Counted from the stretch's first letter, positions 1 to 7,620 are shown. The stretch: DNA of 7,896 nt from Clostridiales bacterium (GCA_021202325.1 JAJQDF010000068.1:1-7896), one strand, 5' to 3'. The notes: a model not told the origin generated them from the sequence alone. Numbers and translations: made by a program.

Positions 1-54
1 CTGTAGCCGTAACGTTAGTAGAGACAATATTTAATTATGAAGGAGAATTCAAAA

Positions 55-945
55 ATGAAGAAAAAAGTTTTAGCATTATTAATGACTTCAGTTATGGTTT
101 TAGGTGTGGCCGCTTGTTCATCTTCAAGCTCAAGCGATACTTCATCCGATGCTGAAGCAACAGAGGAAACAGGGATGTCAGGTGCCATTACAGTAATTTC
201 CCGTGAGGAAGGTTCAGGCACAAGAGGAGCTTTCGTAGAACTTATGGAAGTAGTTGATGATGACGGAAACGATATCACAACAGTAAATGCAGAAATTACA
301 AACTCAACATCGGTTATGCTTTCAACAGTAGCCGGCAACCCTTCAGCAATCGGTTATGTTTCACTTGGTTCACTCTCAAGCGATGTTAAAGCCGTTATGG
401 TTGATGGAGTTGAGGCAACAACAGACAACGTAAAGAGCGGCAGCTACTCAGTATCGAGACCTTTCATGATAGCTTACAAAGACGGAGAGCTTTCAGAGCT
501 TGCTCAGGACTACTTAAACTTCATCATGAGCGCTGACGGACAGGCCATTATCGATGAAGAAGGCTACATCAGCGTTGCAGACGGCGAAGCTTATACAGCA
601 AGCGGACTTTCAGGAAAAATCGTACTTGCCGGTTCAACATCAGTATCACCTGTAATGGAAGTACTTGCAGATGCTTACAAAGCACTTAACCCCGGTGTAA
701 CAATCGAAATTCAGCAGACAGGTTCATCAGCAGGTATTACATCAGCCATTGAGGGTGTATGCGACTTCGGAATGTCTTCCCGTGAACTTAAGGACAGCGA
801 GAAAGAAGAGCTTACAGGCGTTCAGATTGCCATGGACGGTATCGCAGTTATCGTAAACAACGAGAACACAATCGATGACCTTTCATCAGAAACAATCAAG
901 AGCATCTATCTTGGTGAAATAACAGACTGGAGCGAAGTAGAGTAA
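55..945 (+). CDS. pstS: Phosphate ABC transporter substrate-binding lipoprotein PstS, circularly permuted
   Basis: Extracytoplasmic phosphate-binding lipoprotein that feeds the Pst importer. The start at 55 is chosen because AAGGAG at 40-45 sits 9 nt before it; the in-frame ATG at 37 overlaps that site and only adds six polar residues before the signal peptide. The 296-residue product has a KKK n-region, a hydrophobic core and a VAAC lipobox with Cys21, then a Ser/Asp/Glu-rich linker to about residue 42. Family motifs are clear but in swapped order. SREEGSGTR (49-57), IGYVSLGSL (about 99-107) and SRPF (134-137), normally in the C-terminal half, come first. GSTSVSP (193-199), GSSAG (223-227), DFGMSSRE (237-244) and MDGIAVIVNN (about 260-269), normally N-terminal, come last, and the protein ends at ITDWSEVE, the canonical mid-point. 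No motif is duplicated or missing. The role is supported by the adjacent pstCAB genes. A phosphate-specific rather than other oxyanion ligand is inferred from that context. Confidence 0.95.
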   Translation: MKKKVLALLMTSVMVLGVAACSSSSSSDTSSDAEATEETGMSGAITVISREEGSGTRGAFVELMEVVDDDGNDITTVNAEITNSTSVMLSTVAGNPSAIGYVSLGSLSSDVKAVMVDGVEATTDNVKSGSYSVSRPFMIAYKDGELSELAQDYLNFIMSADGQAIIDEEGYISVADGEAYTASGLSGKIVLAGSTSVSPVMEVLADAYKALNPGVTIEIQQTGSSAGITSAIEGVCDFGMSSRELKDSEKEELTGVQIAMDGIAVIVNNENTIDDLSSETIKSIYLGEITDWSEVE

Positions 946-957
946 GAACGTACATAT

Positions 958-992
958 ATAAGCCGGAAGCCTGCTTTCGGCTTATAGTTTTT
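958..992 (+). terminator. Terminator-like hairpin between pstS and pstC
   Basis: A 12-bp stem (arms 958-969 and 974-985, one G-T wobble) closes a CCTG loop and is followed by AG and a five-T run at 988-992. It starts 12 nt after the pstS stop and ends just before the pstC ribosome site. Hairpins here commonly let part of the transcription through or protect the pstS mRNA 3' end, so the binding protein is made in excess over the permease. Partial read-through is inferred because no separate pstC promoter is evident. Confidence 0.8.
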
Positions 993-1006
993 ATTTGGAG
1001 GTAATT

Positions 1007-1858
1007 ATGCGAGCAAGAGAATCGGTAATGAAAATAGTGTTTCTCCTTTGCGCCTGCGTTTCCATAGTTGCTGTGGCCGCCATATGTTTGTTCATGTTTG
1101 TGAACGGATTTCCGGCCATGGCTGAGATAGGGGTAGGAAAATTCCTTCTCGGCACAGAGTGGCGTCCCGGACAGAATCTTTACGGAATATTCCCTATGAT
1201 AATAGGAAGCATATACGTAACAGCCGGAGCCCTGGTAATAGGTGTTCCCATAGGAATATTGTGTGCTGTGTTTTTAGCCTTCTATTGTCCCAAAAAGCTT
1301 TATACATTCATAAAGCCGGCGATACAGCTTTTGGCCGGAATACCTTCTATAGTATACGGCTTCTTCGGACTGGTGTTTATCGTACCGCTCATAAGAAATC
1401 TTTTCAGCGGAAGCCAAAGCGGAAAGGGCGTTCTTACGGCCTCAATACTTCTTGGAATAATGGTGCTTCCGACTATAATCGAAACAACGGAATCATCCTT
1501 GAGAGCCGTGCCCGAGGCATACTATGAAGGCTCGCTGGCACTGGGAGCGACTAAAGAAAGAACAATATTTAAGTCGGTAATGACTGCGGCCAAATCCGGT
1601 GTTGTCAGCGGCGTAATACTCGGAGTCGGACGTGTAATCGGCGAAACGATGGCCGTAATAATGGTAGCAGGAAATCAGGCAGCCATGCCGGGAAGCATTT
1701 TATCCGGAGTAAGAACCCTTACGGCCAACATAGTACTGGAGATGGCATATGCAACGGATTTGCACAGAGAAGCGCTTATAGCGACTGCGGTAGTGCTTTT
1801 TGTGTTCATACTTATAATAAATGTATGCTTCTCTCTTGTAAAAAGGAGTGACTCATAA
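1007..1858 (+). CDS. pstC: Phosphate ABC transporter permease PstC
   Basis: Inner-membrane permease subunit that pairs with PstA to form the phosphate channel. The ATG at 1007 is preceded by GGAGG at 997-1001; a TTG at 995 is in frame but overlaps that site, so it was not used. The 283-residue product starts with the R-x-RE-S-x-MK segment usual for PstC. It has about six hydrophobic membrane segments, the [13 protein letters not shown] motif (110-122) and a cytoplasmic EAA-type coupling loop (EAYYEGSLALGATKERT, about 170-186) followed by GVGRVIGET (about 206-214), which contacts the ATPase PstB. It is of normal family length. The stop codon abuts the pstA start, implying translational coupling. 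Confidence 0.96.
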   Translation: MRARESVMKIVFLLCACVSIVAVAAICLFMFVNGFPAMAEIGVGKFLLGTEWRPGQNLYGIFPMIIGSIYVTAGALVIGVPIGILCAVFLAFYCPKKLYTFIKPAIQLLAGIPSIVYGFFGLVFIVPLIRNLFSGSQSGKGVLTASILLGIMVLPTIIETTESSLRAVPEAYYEGSLALGATKERTIFKSVMTAAKSGVVSGVILGVGRVIGETMAVIMVAGNQAAMPGSILSGVRTLTANIVLEMAYATDLHREALIATAVVLFVFILIINVCFSLVKRSDS

Positions 1859-2701
1859 ATGAAGGAAAAATTGAGAGAATATTTAAAGCATCCCGGATCA
1901 TTTATAGTCTTTATCCTTATTATGCTGGCGGCAATAATAACCGTAGGCGTAATGGTGTTCATCGTAGCATACATATTGGTAAACGGCATTCCGAATATAA
2001 TGCCGGAGCTGTTCGAGTGGGAATATAATTCGAAGAACGTGTCAATGATGCCGGCCATAATAAATACGCTGCTCATGACATTGTTTACACTTCTGATAGC
2101 AATTCCGATAGGCGTTTTCTCGGCGGTATATCTGGCAGAGTATGCAAAGAAGGGCTCAAAGCTTGTAAAAGTCATAAGAATGACGGTTGAAACTCTTTCG
2201 GGAATACCTTCTATTGTATACGGACTGTTCGGATTTCTAGCCTTTGTAATTGCGCTGAAATGGGAATATTCATTCCTTGCAGGTTCATTTACATTGGCGA
2301 TAATGGTTCTTCCGCTCATAATGAGAACTACAGAGGAAGCAATTTTAGCTGTTCCAGATTCATATAGAGAGGGAAGTTTCGGACTTGGTGCCGGAAAACT
2401 CAGAACCGTATTCAGAATAGTAATTCCGTCGGCAATGCCCGGTATACTTGCGGGAGTTATCCTTGCCATAGGACGTATAGTCGGAGAGACTGCGGCGCTC
2501 ATATTCACAGCCGGAACAACGGCTGCCGTACCGAGCAATGTGTTCTCATCAACAAGAACTCTGGCGGTTCATATGTACTGCCTTTTGAGCGAAGGACTTT
2601 ACACAGATCAAGCCTATGCCACAGCGGTAGTGCTGATGGTAATGGTTATAGGAATTAATGCTTTGTCCAGTTACTGTGCTAAGAGGCTTACTAAGAAATA
2701 A
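1859..2701 (+). CDS. pstA: Phosphate ABC transporter permease PstA
   Basis: Second membrane permease of the Pst importer, forming a heterodimer with PstC. The ATG directly follows the pstC TAA, and its ribosome site AAAAGGAG (1841-1848) lies inside the end of pstC. The product is 280 residues with about six membrane segments. [14 protein letters not shown] (113-126) matches the PstC/PstA family motif, and the coupling loop [17 protein letters not shown] (about 167-183) with AIGRIVGET (about 203-211) is the EAA-type site for PstB. A polar N-terminal tail of about 14 residues precedes the first span. The pstB gene begins 11 nt after the stop. PstA and PstC are paralogues; the assignment rests on gene order and on each one's N-terminal character. 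Confidence 0.96.
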   Translation: MKEKLREYLKHPGSFIVFILIMLAAIITVGVMVFIVAYILVNGIPNIMPELFEWEYNSKNVSMMPAIINTLLMTLFTLLIAIPIGVFSAVYLAEYAKKGSKLVKVIRMTVETLSGIPSIVYGLFGFLAFVIALKWEYSFLAGSFTLAIMVLPLIMRTTEEAILAVPDSYREGSFGLGAGKLRTVFRIVIPSAMPGILAGVILAIGRIVGETAALIFTAGTTAAVPSNVFSSTRTLAVHMYCLLSEGLYTDQAYATAVVLMVMVIGINALSSYCAKRLTKK

Positions 2702-2712
2702 CGGAGGACAAT

Positions 2713-3462
2713 ATGAATAAAATAGAAATAAAAAATATGGAATTATATTATGGCGATTTTAAAGCCATAAAGGGGATTAACCTAGAAATCCCGCCCAATG
2801 AGATAACAGCCTTCATTGGTCCCTCCGGCTGCGGCAAATCAACGGTGCTCAGATCTCTTAACAGAATGAACGACCTTGTTGAGGGCTGCAAAATAAATGG
2901 AGAAATACTCCTTGACGGAGAGAATATATACGAAGGCATGGACGTAAATATGCTCAGAAAAAGAGTCGGCATGGTTTTCCAGAAGGCAAACCCATTCCCG
3001 ATGAGCATATATGACAACATCGCCTATGGTCCAAGGACACACGGCATACGTTCCAAAAGCAAACTGGATGAAATAGTTGAGAAATCACTGAGAGATGCTG
3101 TACTTTGGGAGGATGTAAAGGATAGACTTAAGCAGAGCGCTCTCGGAATGAGCGGCGGACAGCAGCAGAGACTCTGCATAGCCAGAGCACTGGCCGTTGA
3201 GCCGGAGGTTCTTCTTATGGACGAGGCCACTAGCGCCCTCGATCCCATATCAACATCTAAGATTGAAGACCTTGTAATGGAGCTTAAAAATAAGTATACT
3301 ATAGTTATGGTAACCCATAATATGCAGCAGGCGGCCAGAGTATCCGACAGAACAGTATTCTTCCTTTTGGGCGAAATAATTGAGGTAAATGATACAGAAA
3401 CACTGTTTGCAATGCCTAAGGACAAGAGAACAGAAGAATATATAACAGGGAGGTTCGGTTAA
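2713..3462 (+). CDS. pstB: Phosphate ABC transporter ATP-binding protein PstB
   Basis: Cytoplasmic ATPase that powers phosphate import through PstC/PstA. Its 249 residues show a complete ABC domain: Walker [10 protein letters not shown] (36-44), Q-loop Gln90 in VGMVFQ followed by the PstB-type [13 protein letters not shown], signature [10 protein letters not shown] (144-153), Walker [12 protein letters not shown] (167-177) and the switch His202 in VTHNMQQA. The [16 protein letters not shown] stretch and the C-terminal EEYITGRFG are characteristic of PstB rather than of other importers. GGAGG at 2703-2707 sits 5 nt before the ATG. Its TAA overlaps the phoU ATG by one base. No catalytic residue is missing, so it should be active. 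Confidence 0.98.
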   Translation: MNKIEIKNMELYYGDFKAIKGINLEIPPNEITAFIGPSGCGKSTVLRSLNRMNDLVEGCKINGEILLDGENIYEGMDVNMLRKRVGMVFQKANPFPMSIYDNIAYGPRTHGIRSKSKLDEIVEKSLRDAVLWEDVKDRLKQSALGMSGGQQQRLCIARALAVEPEVLLMDEATSALDPISTSKIEDLVMELKNKYTIVMVTHNMQQAARVSDRTVFFLLGEIIEVNDTETLFAMPKDKRTEEYITGRFG

Positions 3463-4109
3463 TGAGAAACAAGTTCTACGAGCAGCTTGATATGCTCCAT
3501 GTGGAGCTTATCAAGATGGGTGCGCTTTGCGAGGAGGCTGTGGCTTCTGCCATGGGCGCATTAGAGAAAAATGATATTACAATGCTCGAAAGGGTTTTTG
3601 AAGCCGATAGCGAAATAGATAATAAGGAAAGAGAGATAGAAAGGCTCTGCATGAGACTACTTCTCCAGCAGCAGCCGGTGGCTACAGACTTGAGAGTAAT
3701 TTCATCAGCGCTTAAGATGATAACCGATATGGAGCGTGTAGGAGACCAGGCATCCAACATAGCCGATCTTTCCAAGGTGCTTATTACAAGCGGAAAGAGA
3801 ATTAATCCCGATATGACAAAAATGGCAAAGGAAACCATCAAGATGGTTACAGACAGTGTAGATGCCTTTGTAAAAAATGATTTGGAGCTGGCTAGAAAAG
3901 TAATCGCCTATGACGATGTTGTGGACAATTGGTTCGTTAAGATGAAAAACGAAGTAATAGATATGATAGCTGAGGACAGCTCCATGGGAGAATATTCAAT
4001 AGATGTGCTTATGATTGCCAAATACCTTGAGCGTATCGGCGACCATGCAACAAACATTGCAGAATGGGTTGAGTTCTCCATTACAGGAACAAGAAGCAAT
4101 GACAATTAA
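3462..4109 (+). CDS. phoU: Phosphate signalling protein PhoU
   Basis: Cytoplasmic negative regulator that links Pst transporter activity to the PhoR kinase. The 215-residue product is all-helical in character and shows the internal duplication of PhoU. Each three-helix half carries its metal-site motif: ERVGDQASNIADL (91-103) and ERIGDHATNIAEW (190-202). The N-terminal half also has EADSEIDNKEREIERLC and the conserved QQQPVATDLR segment (about 69-78). Its ATG overlaps the pstB stop as TAATG, and GGGAGG within the pstB end serves as ribosome site, so translation is probably coupled. Being next to pstB and upstream of the two-component pair fits a bridge between transport and signalling; direct contacts are inferred from the family. 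Confidence 0.96.
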   Translation: MRNKFYEQLDMLHVELIKMGALCEEAVASAMGALEKNDITMLERVFEADSEIDNKEREIERLCMRLLLQQQPVATDLRVISSALKMITDMERVGDQASNIADLSKVLITSGKRINPDMTKMAKETIKMVTDSVDAFVKNDLELARKVIAYDDVVDNWFVKMKNEVIDMIAEDSSMGEYSIDVLMIAKYLERIGDHATNIAEWVEFSITGTRSNDN

Positions 4110-4124
4110 TGAGGTGGACTAATA

Positions 4125-4784
4125 TTGGTAACATACGAAGAAGTTAGAAAGAATCATGCTATAAACACATATATACAAAAGGCCGATGAATCATTGAAGG
4201 CTTTGGGCTATACGGAGCATTCATTTGCCCATGTGGTAAACGTGGCCAATACATCGGAGTACATACTTCGCACAATGGGCTACAGTGAGCATGAGATAGA
4301 AGTAGCTAAAATATCAGCATATCTTCACGACATAGGAAACCTTGTAAACAGAGTTGATCATTCGCAGAGCGGAGCCGTTATGGCCTTCCGCCTGCTGACC
4401 AATCTGGAAATGGAGCCTGAGGATATAGCCGATATAACAACGGCAATAGGTAATCATGACGAGGGAAGCGGAGTGCCGGTAAATGCAGTTGCGGCGGCGC
4501 TTATACTTGCCGATAAGAGCGACGTTAGGCGCTCAAGAGTCAGAAACAGCGATATAGCGGCCTTTGACATACATGACAGAGTTAATTACTCCGTTGAGAA
4601 AAGCAAGCTTGTAATAAGCGAGGATAGAGCCTTTATAACGCTTATACTTTCGATAGATACAAACTATGGCTCAGTAATGGATTATTTTGAAATATTTTTG
4701 GGCCGAATGATACTGTGCCGTAAAGCGGCGGAAAAGCTGGGACTGCAGTTTAAGCTTATTATAAATGACCAGCCGCTGATTTGA
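4125..4784 (+). CDS. HD-domain phosphohydrolase in the pst-pho operon
   Basis: Predicted soluble metal-dependent phosphohydrolase of the HD superfamily, 219 residues. Metal-site residues in order are His32 and His36 (EHSFAH), His68-Asp69 in LHDIGN, His79 (VDHS), His111-Asp112 (IGNHDEGSG) and Asp130 in LILADKSDVRR, so the site looks intact. The C-terminal third (about 140-219) has no motif I recognise. The start is TTG at 4125, supported by GAGGTGG (4111-4117) 7 nt upstream; no ATG or GTG is suitably placed. It sits 15 nt after phoU and 22 nt before the response regulator, so it is a true operon member. The substrate is unknown: the HDIG core resembles nucleotide and cyclic-nucleotide hydrolases, but it lacks the extended HD-GYP signature. 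A link to phosphate stress, such as nucleotide turnover, is only inferred from location. Confidence 0.88.
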   Translation: MVTYEEVRKNHAINTYIQKADESLKALGYTEHSFAHVVNVANTSEYILRTMGYSEHEIEVAKISAYLHDIGNLVNRVDHSQSGAVMAFRLLTNLEMEPEDIADITTAIGNHDEGSGVPVNAVAAALILADKSDVRRSRVRNSDIAAFDIHDRVNYSVEKSKLVISEDRAFITLILSIDTNYGSVMDYFEIFLGRMILCRKAAEKLGLQFKLIINDQPLI

Positions 4785-4806
4785 TTTTTTTAGGAGCTGA
4801 AAATAG

Positions 4807-5475
4807 ATGATATATTTGCTTGAAGACGATGAGAGCATCAGAAATTTTGTAGAGTATGCTCTGAATAATACAGGTTTGGAATCTGAGGGCTTTGAGAAGC
4901 CGTCGGATTTTTGGCGTTCTGTTGATAAAAAAATACCCGAGCTTGTCATACTGGATGTTATGCTTCCGGAGGAGGACGGACTCGAGGTTTTGAAAAAGCT
5001 GAGGAACAGAGCCGATACAAGGAAGGTTCCGGTCATTATGCTGACGGCCAAAAGCTCAGAGTATGACAAGGTAATAGGACTGGATTCTGGTGCGGATGAT
5101 TATGTTTCTAAGCCCTTTGGCATGATGGAGCTTATATCCAGAATAAAGGCGCTTATGAGAAGAGCCGGTGACGATGCCAAAAAGGATGAATATATGGTCG
5201 GCGGACTCTATGTATGCCCCTCAAAGCACATTGTAAAGGCTAACGGCAAGGATGTTGTGCTGACTTATAAAGAATTTGAACTGCTGTGTCTGCTTATATC
5301 AAACAGAGGAATTGTGTTCAACAGGGATCAGATACTGCAGAGAATATGGGGATTTGAATTTGACGGAGAAAACAGAACAGTAGATGTCCATGTGAGAACG
5401 CTTAGGACTAAGCTTGGCGAATGCGGCTCTTTGATAGAAACAGTGAGGGGAATCGGTTACAAAATAGGAGGCTAA
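4807..5475 (+). CDS. phoP: OmpR-family response regulator (PhoP/PhoB-like)
   Basis: DNA-binding response regulator for phosphate limitation, partner of the kinase that follows. The 222-residue product has an N-terminal receiver domain with acidic residues Glu6-Asp7-Asp8, phosphoacceptor Asp50 (LVILDVMLP), Thr80 (IMLTAK) and Lys102 (SKPF). A linker near 110-127 leads to a C-terminal winged helix (about 130-222) containing LTYKEFELLCLL, the recognition region RTVDVHVRTLRTKLG and the closing ETVRGIGYKI, which define the OmpR/PhoB class. AGGAG at 4791-4795 lies 11 nt before the ATG, rather far. The stop is 3 nt before the kinase start. The name comes from operon context; by sequence alone it could be any OmpR-type regulator. 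It probably controls the operon that encodes it. Confidence 0.92.
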   Translation: MIYLLEDDESIRNFVEYALNNTGLESEGFEKPSDFWRSVDKKIPELVILDVMLPEEDGLEVLKKLRNRADTRKVPVIMLTAKSSEYDKVIGLDSGADDYVSKPFGMMELISRIKALMRRAGDDAKKDEYMVGGLYVCPSKHIVKANGKDVVLTYKEFELLCLLISNRGIVFNRDQILQRIWGFEFDGENRTVDVHVRTLRTKLGECGSLIETVRGIGYKIGG

Positions 5476-5478
5476 GAC

Positions 5479-7134
5479 GTGACTAAGAAAATATTCAGAA
5501 GCATAATATTCGTATCAATAGTTACGTTTTTGGCTTGTGTTGCGCTTATTCTGGGAATACTGTTCGAGTATTTCAACGGAAGCCTGCTTGATGAGCTGCA
5601 AAACGCTGCCGCCCTTGCTGAACAGGGCATAACCCTTCAGGGAAGCGGCTACTTTGAAGGACTGGATTCCGAGGACAGAATTACATGGATTGACTCCGAC
5701 GGCTCAGTTCTATATGATACCGAAATAGACAGCGGATTGCTTGAAAATCATATGGAGAGGGAAGAGGTTGCAGAGGCCTTTGAAAACGGAAGCGGCTCCA
5801 GCCAGAGATATTCGGACACATTCGCCGAAAAGGAAGTATACTATGCCAAGCTTATGGAGGATGGCACAGTTATAAGGGTTTCCAGCTCGCAGTATACTGT
5901 TTGGACGATACTTTTGGCAATGATTCAGCCGACAATTTTCCTCTTTATCATTGTAATTTTGCTTTCGGTATTTATGGCTTCAAAGCTTTCAAAGAGAATA
6001 GTAAAGCCGATAAATGAAATTGATATTGGCAGCCCCGATGCCGATGAAAATTACCCCGAGATTTCGCCGCTCATTAAAAAGATTAGCCGGCAAAATATAC
6101 TTATAAACCGACAGATGAAGGAGCTTAAGCGAGCCGGCGAGGAATTTATGACAATAACCTCGAATATGGCGGAAGGACTTATTATAATCGATAAAAATAC
6201 AAAAATTATTTCCTATAATACAGGTGCGCTCAAGCATCTCGGCGTGGAAAGCGCCGAACAGGGCGACAGCGTATTTACACTTAATCGTTCGCAGAGCTTT
6301 ACTAACAGCATTGACAACGCCTTAAAGGGAACAAACTCCGAAAGCCTCATGGAGCTCAATGACAAGGTATATGAGATTTTGGCAAACCCCGTATTTGAGG
6401 GCGACAAAATAACCGGCGCCATAATATTGATTGTGGATGTTACGGAAAAGGAACAGAGGGAATCTCTCCGCCGGGAATTTACCTCCAATGTTTCCCACGA
6501 GCTTAAAACACCGCTGACCTCAATTTATGGCATATCGGAAATAATGGTAAACGGCATTGTTAAGCCGGAGGATATGGGGCATTTTGCGGAGACTATCCAC
6601 AGCGAGTCGGGCAGACTTATAAATCTTGTCAACGATATAATTAAGCTTTCACAGCTGGACGAAAAATCCATTACGACGGAAAATGAGCCTGTTGATATAT
6701 TTGCTTTGGCGCAAAATGTGGCCGAAAGGCTTAAAGATTTGGCAGACGGCAACGGCATAGAGATAACTGTTGAAGGTGAAAATACAGTTATAGATGGTGC
6801 AAATACAATACTTGATGAGATAATATATAATCTGTGTGAAAACGCCATAAAATACAACAAACCTAACGGTAAGGTCAATATTTTTGTCGGAAGGCAGAAC
6901 GGAAAGCCTGTAATTAGGGTGGCCGATACGGGAATCGGTATTCCTGATGCTGATCAGCCGAGAATTTTCGAAAGGTTTTACAGAGTTGACAAAAGCCATT
7001 CCAGAAAAATCGGAGGAACCGGCCTCGGACTTTCGATCGTTAAGCATGGAGCGGCCTATCACGGCGGCCATGTGGAGGTCGAAAGCAAGCTGGGCGAGGG
7101 CACTGTATTCACAGTTATATTTGACAACAATTGA
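5479..7134 (+). CDS. phoR: Membrane PAS-domain sensor histidine kinase (PhoR-like)
   Basis: Membrane sensor kinase expected to phosphorylate the adjacent response regulator when phosphate is scarce. The GTG start is set by AGGAGG (5466-5471) 7 nt upstream, inside the end of the regulator gene. The 551 residues read: TM1 (about 9-30), an extracytoplasmic region of about 110 residues, TM2 (about 145-167), a short HAMP-like linker (about 168-215, KRIVKPINEI...), a PAS domain (about 220-325, MAEGLIIIDKNTKIISYN), HisKA with His340 in NVSHELKTPLTSI, then the ATPase domain with N box NLCENAIKYN (451-460), G1 DTGIGIPD (483-490), F box IFERFYRVDKS (496-506) and G2 GGTGLGLS (512-519). All catalytic boxes are present. 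PhoR-type kinases with a PAS are thought to sense through PstB/PhoU rather than by binding phosphate. It is the last large gene of the operon. Confidence 0.93.
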   Translation: MTKKIFRSIIFVSIVTFLACVALILGILFEYFNGSLLDELQNAAALAEQGITLQGSGYFEGLDSEDRITWIDSDGSVLYDTEIDSGLLENHMEREEVAEAFENGSGSSQRYSDTFAEKEVYYAKLMEDGTVIRVSSSQYTVWTILLAMIQPTIFLFIIVILLSVFMASKLSKRIVKPINEIDIGSPDADENYPEISPLIKKISRQNILINRQMKELKRAGEEFMTITSNMAEGLIIIDKNTKIISYNTGALKHLGVESAEQGDSVFTLNRSQSFTNSIDNALKGTNSESLMELNDKVYEILANPVFEGDKITGAIILIVDVTEKEQRESLRREFTSNVSHELKTPLTSIYGISEIMVNGIVKPEDMGHFAETIHSESGRLINLVNDIIKLSQLDEKSITTENEPVDIFALAQNVAERLKDLADGNGIEITVEGENTVIDGANTILDEIIYNLCENAIKYNKPNGKVNIFVGRQNGKPVIRVADTGIGIPDADQPRIFERFYRVDKSHSRKIGGTGLGLSIVKHGAAYHGGHVEVESKLGEGTVFTVIFDNN

Positions 7135-7232
7135 TTTATAAAGTCAAAATTTGAAATACGATTCCAAGTGTAAAATATTACCTGATGTGGGATACTCATT
7201 TTGGGAACTAAAAAACCAAAGGAGTGTTTTCC

Positions 7233-7310
7233 ATGAAATCAAAAACCTGTGCTGTGCTTGCCGCAGCACTTATTATTATATTGGCATTTCCGCCAATTAT
7301 AAAAGCGTGA
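7233..7310 (+). CDS. Possible 25-residue hydrophobic peptide gene
   Basis: A short frame of 25 codons with a well-placed ribosome site, AAAGGAG at 7218-7224, 8 nt before the ATG. The peptide begins MKSKTCAVLAAALIII and continues hydrophobic, with a PP pair, to a terminal KA. It therefore looks like a bare signal peptide or a single membrane span. A strong terminator starts 6 nt after the stop. It lies 98 nt after phoR with no terminator between, so it could be co-transcribed with the operon or have its own weak promoter (TTGAAA 7151, TAAAAT 7171, but only 14 nt apart). It may be a real small membrane peptide, a leader, or the stump of a lost exported protein. I recognise no family. Confidence 0.45.
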   Translation: MKSKTCAVLAAALIIILAFPPIIKA

Positions 7311-7315
7311 CCGCT

Positions 7316-7346
7316 AAGCCCGAAATCTTGATGATTTCGGGCTTTT
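7316..7346 (+). terminator. Strong intrinsic terminator ending the pst-pho transcript
   Basis: A perfect 12-bp stem (arms 7316-7327 and 7333-7344, core AGCCCGAAATC) with a TTGAT loop runs into a four-T tract (7343-7346). It is the first convincing terminator after the pst-pho genes and also follows the 25-codon frame closely, so it probably ends both. Confidence 0.88.
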
Positions 7347-7481
7347 GTGATGGCAGCAAATCAAAAAGTTCCAGTAGAAACTTTTCAATTTGCATTGGCT
7401 TAATCTTAGTTAATTGACACTTTCGGAAATGAATTCCTCAAGCGATGACGGCTATGAATTATGTAAACTATGAAATTAGGC

Positions 7482-7555
7482 GAGTAAGGAAAACGAAGTT
7501 TTCCGATATGAGTCCAGAGACGAAGTCTTTGGCGGAGTTTGAGGCAGAGCCTCAA
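7482..7555. repeat. Three tandem triloop hairpins, each preceded by GAGT
   Basis: Three near-perfect stems follow one another. The first pairs GGAAAAC (7488-7494) with GTTTTCC (7498-7504) across GAA. The second pairs CCAGAGAC (7514-7521) with GTCTTTGG (7525-7532) across GAA, with one G-T. The third pairs TTGAGGC (7539-7545) with GCCTCAA (7549-7555) across AGA. GAGT precedes each at 7482, 7510 and 7535. The stem sequences differ while the layout is kept. No T-run follows, so these are not terminators. The element may be a dispersed intergenic repeat or a structured RNA; strand is undecided. Confidence 0.7.
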
Positions 7556-7591
7556 GGTCTTAAATAAAGTAATTATTCCAACAAAAATTTC

Positions 7592-7620
7592 TTGAAAAAT
7601 TTACGTATCAGTGTTATTAT
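7592..7620 (+). promoter_or_regulatory. Promoter of the antisense antitoxin RNA
   Basis: TTGAAA (7592-7597), a 17-nt spacer and TATTAT (7615-7620) form a near-consensus housekeeping promoter. A TG at 7612-7613, one base before the -10, adds an extended -10 element. Transcription should begin near 7627, immediately before the first hairpin of the antisense RNA. No open frame with a ribosome site follows on this strand, consistent with a non-coding product. Confidence 0.75.

Noticed and set aside
1..54. Search for a Pho box or promoter upstream of pstS.
   Set aside because: No paired TTAACA-like direct repeats or convincing -35/-10 combination is visible in these 54 bases; the promoter probably lies before the window.
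1675..2538. Long - strand open frame of 287 codons opposite pstC and pstA, plus several other antisense frames in the operon.
   Set aside because: They are shadows of clear conserved genes, with low-complexity, Ser/Ile-rich translations and no ribosome sites.
7151..7176. TTGAAA and TAAAAT as a promoter for the 25-codon frame.
   Set aside because: The spacer is only 14 nt and the TG is not in the right register for an extended -10, so it is at best very weak.
7364..7385. AAAAGTT / AACTTTT inverted repeat with T-runs on both strands, resembling a weak terminator.
   Set aside because: The stem has one G-C pair in seven and an eight-base loop, so it is too unstable to call.
7297..7440. A - strand frame of about 45 codons with the stretch LTKIKPMQIEKFLLELFDLL, which vaguely resembles the N-terminal domain of tyrosine recombinases or the end of a small DNA-binding protein.
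   Set aside because: It has no ribosome site, no convincing start, runs through the strong terminator stem and is too short for any family call. It could be a gene remnant but the resemblance may be chance.
7414..7442. TTGACA at 7414-7419 as a -35 promoter element before the hairpin array.
   Set aside because: No acceptable -10 hexamer occurs 16-18 nt downstream; the nearest TATGAA is about 33 nt away.
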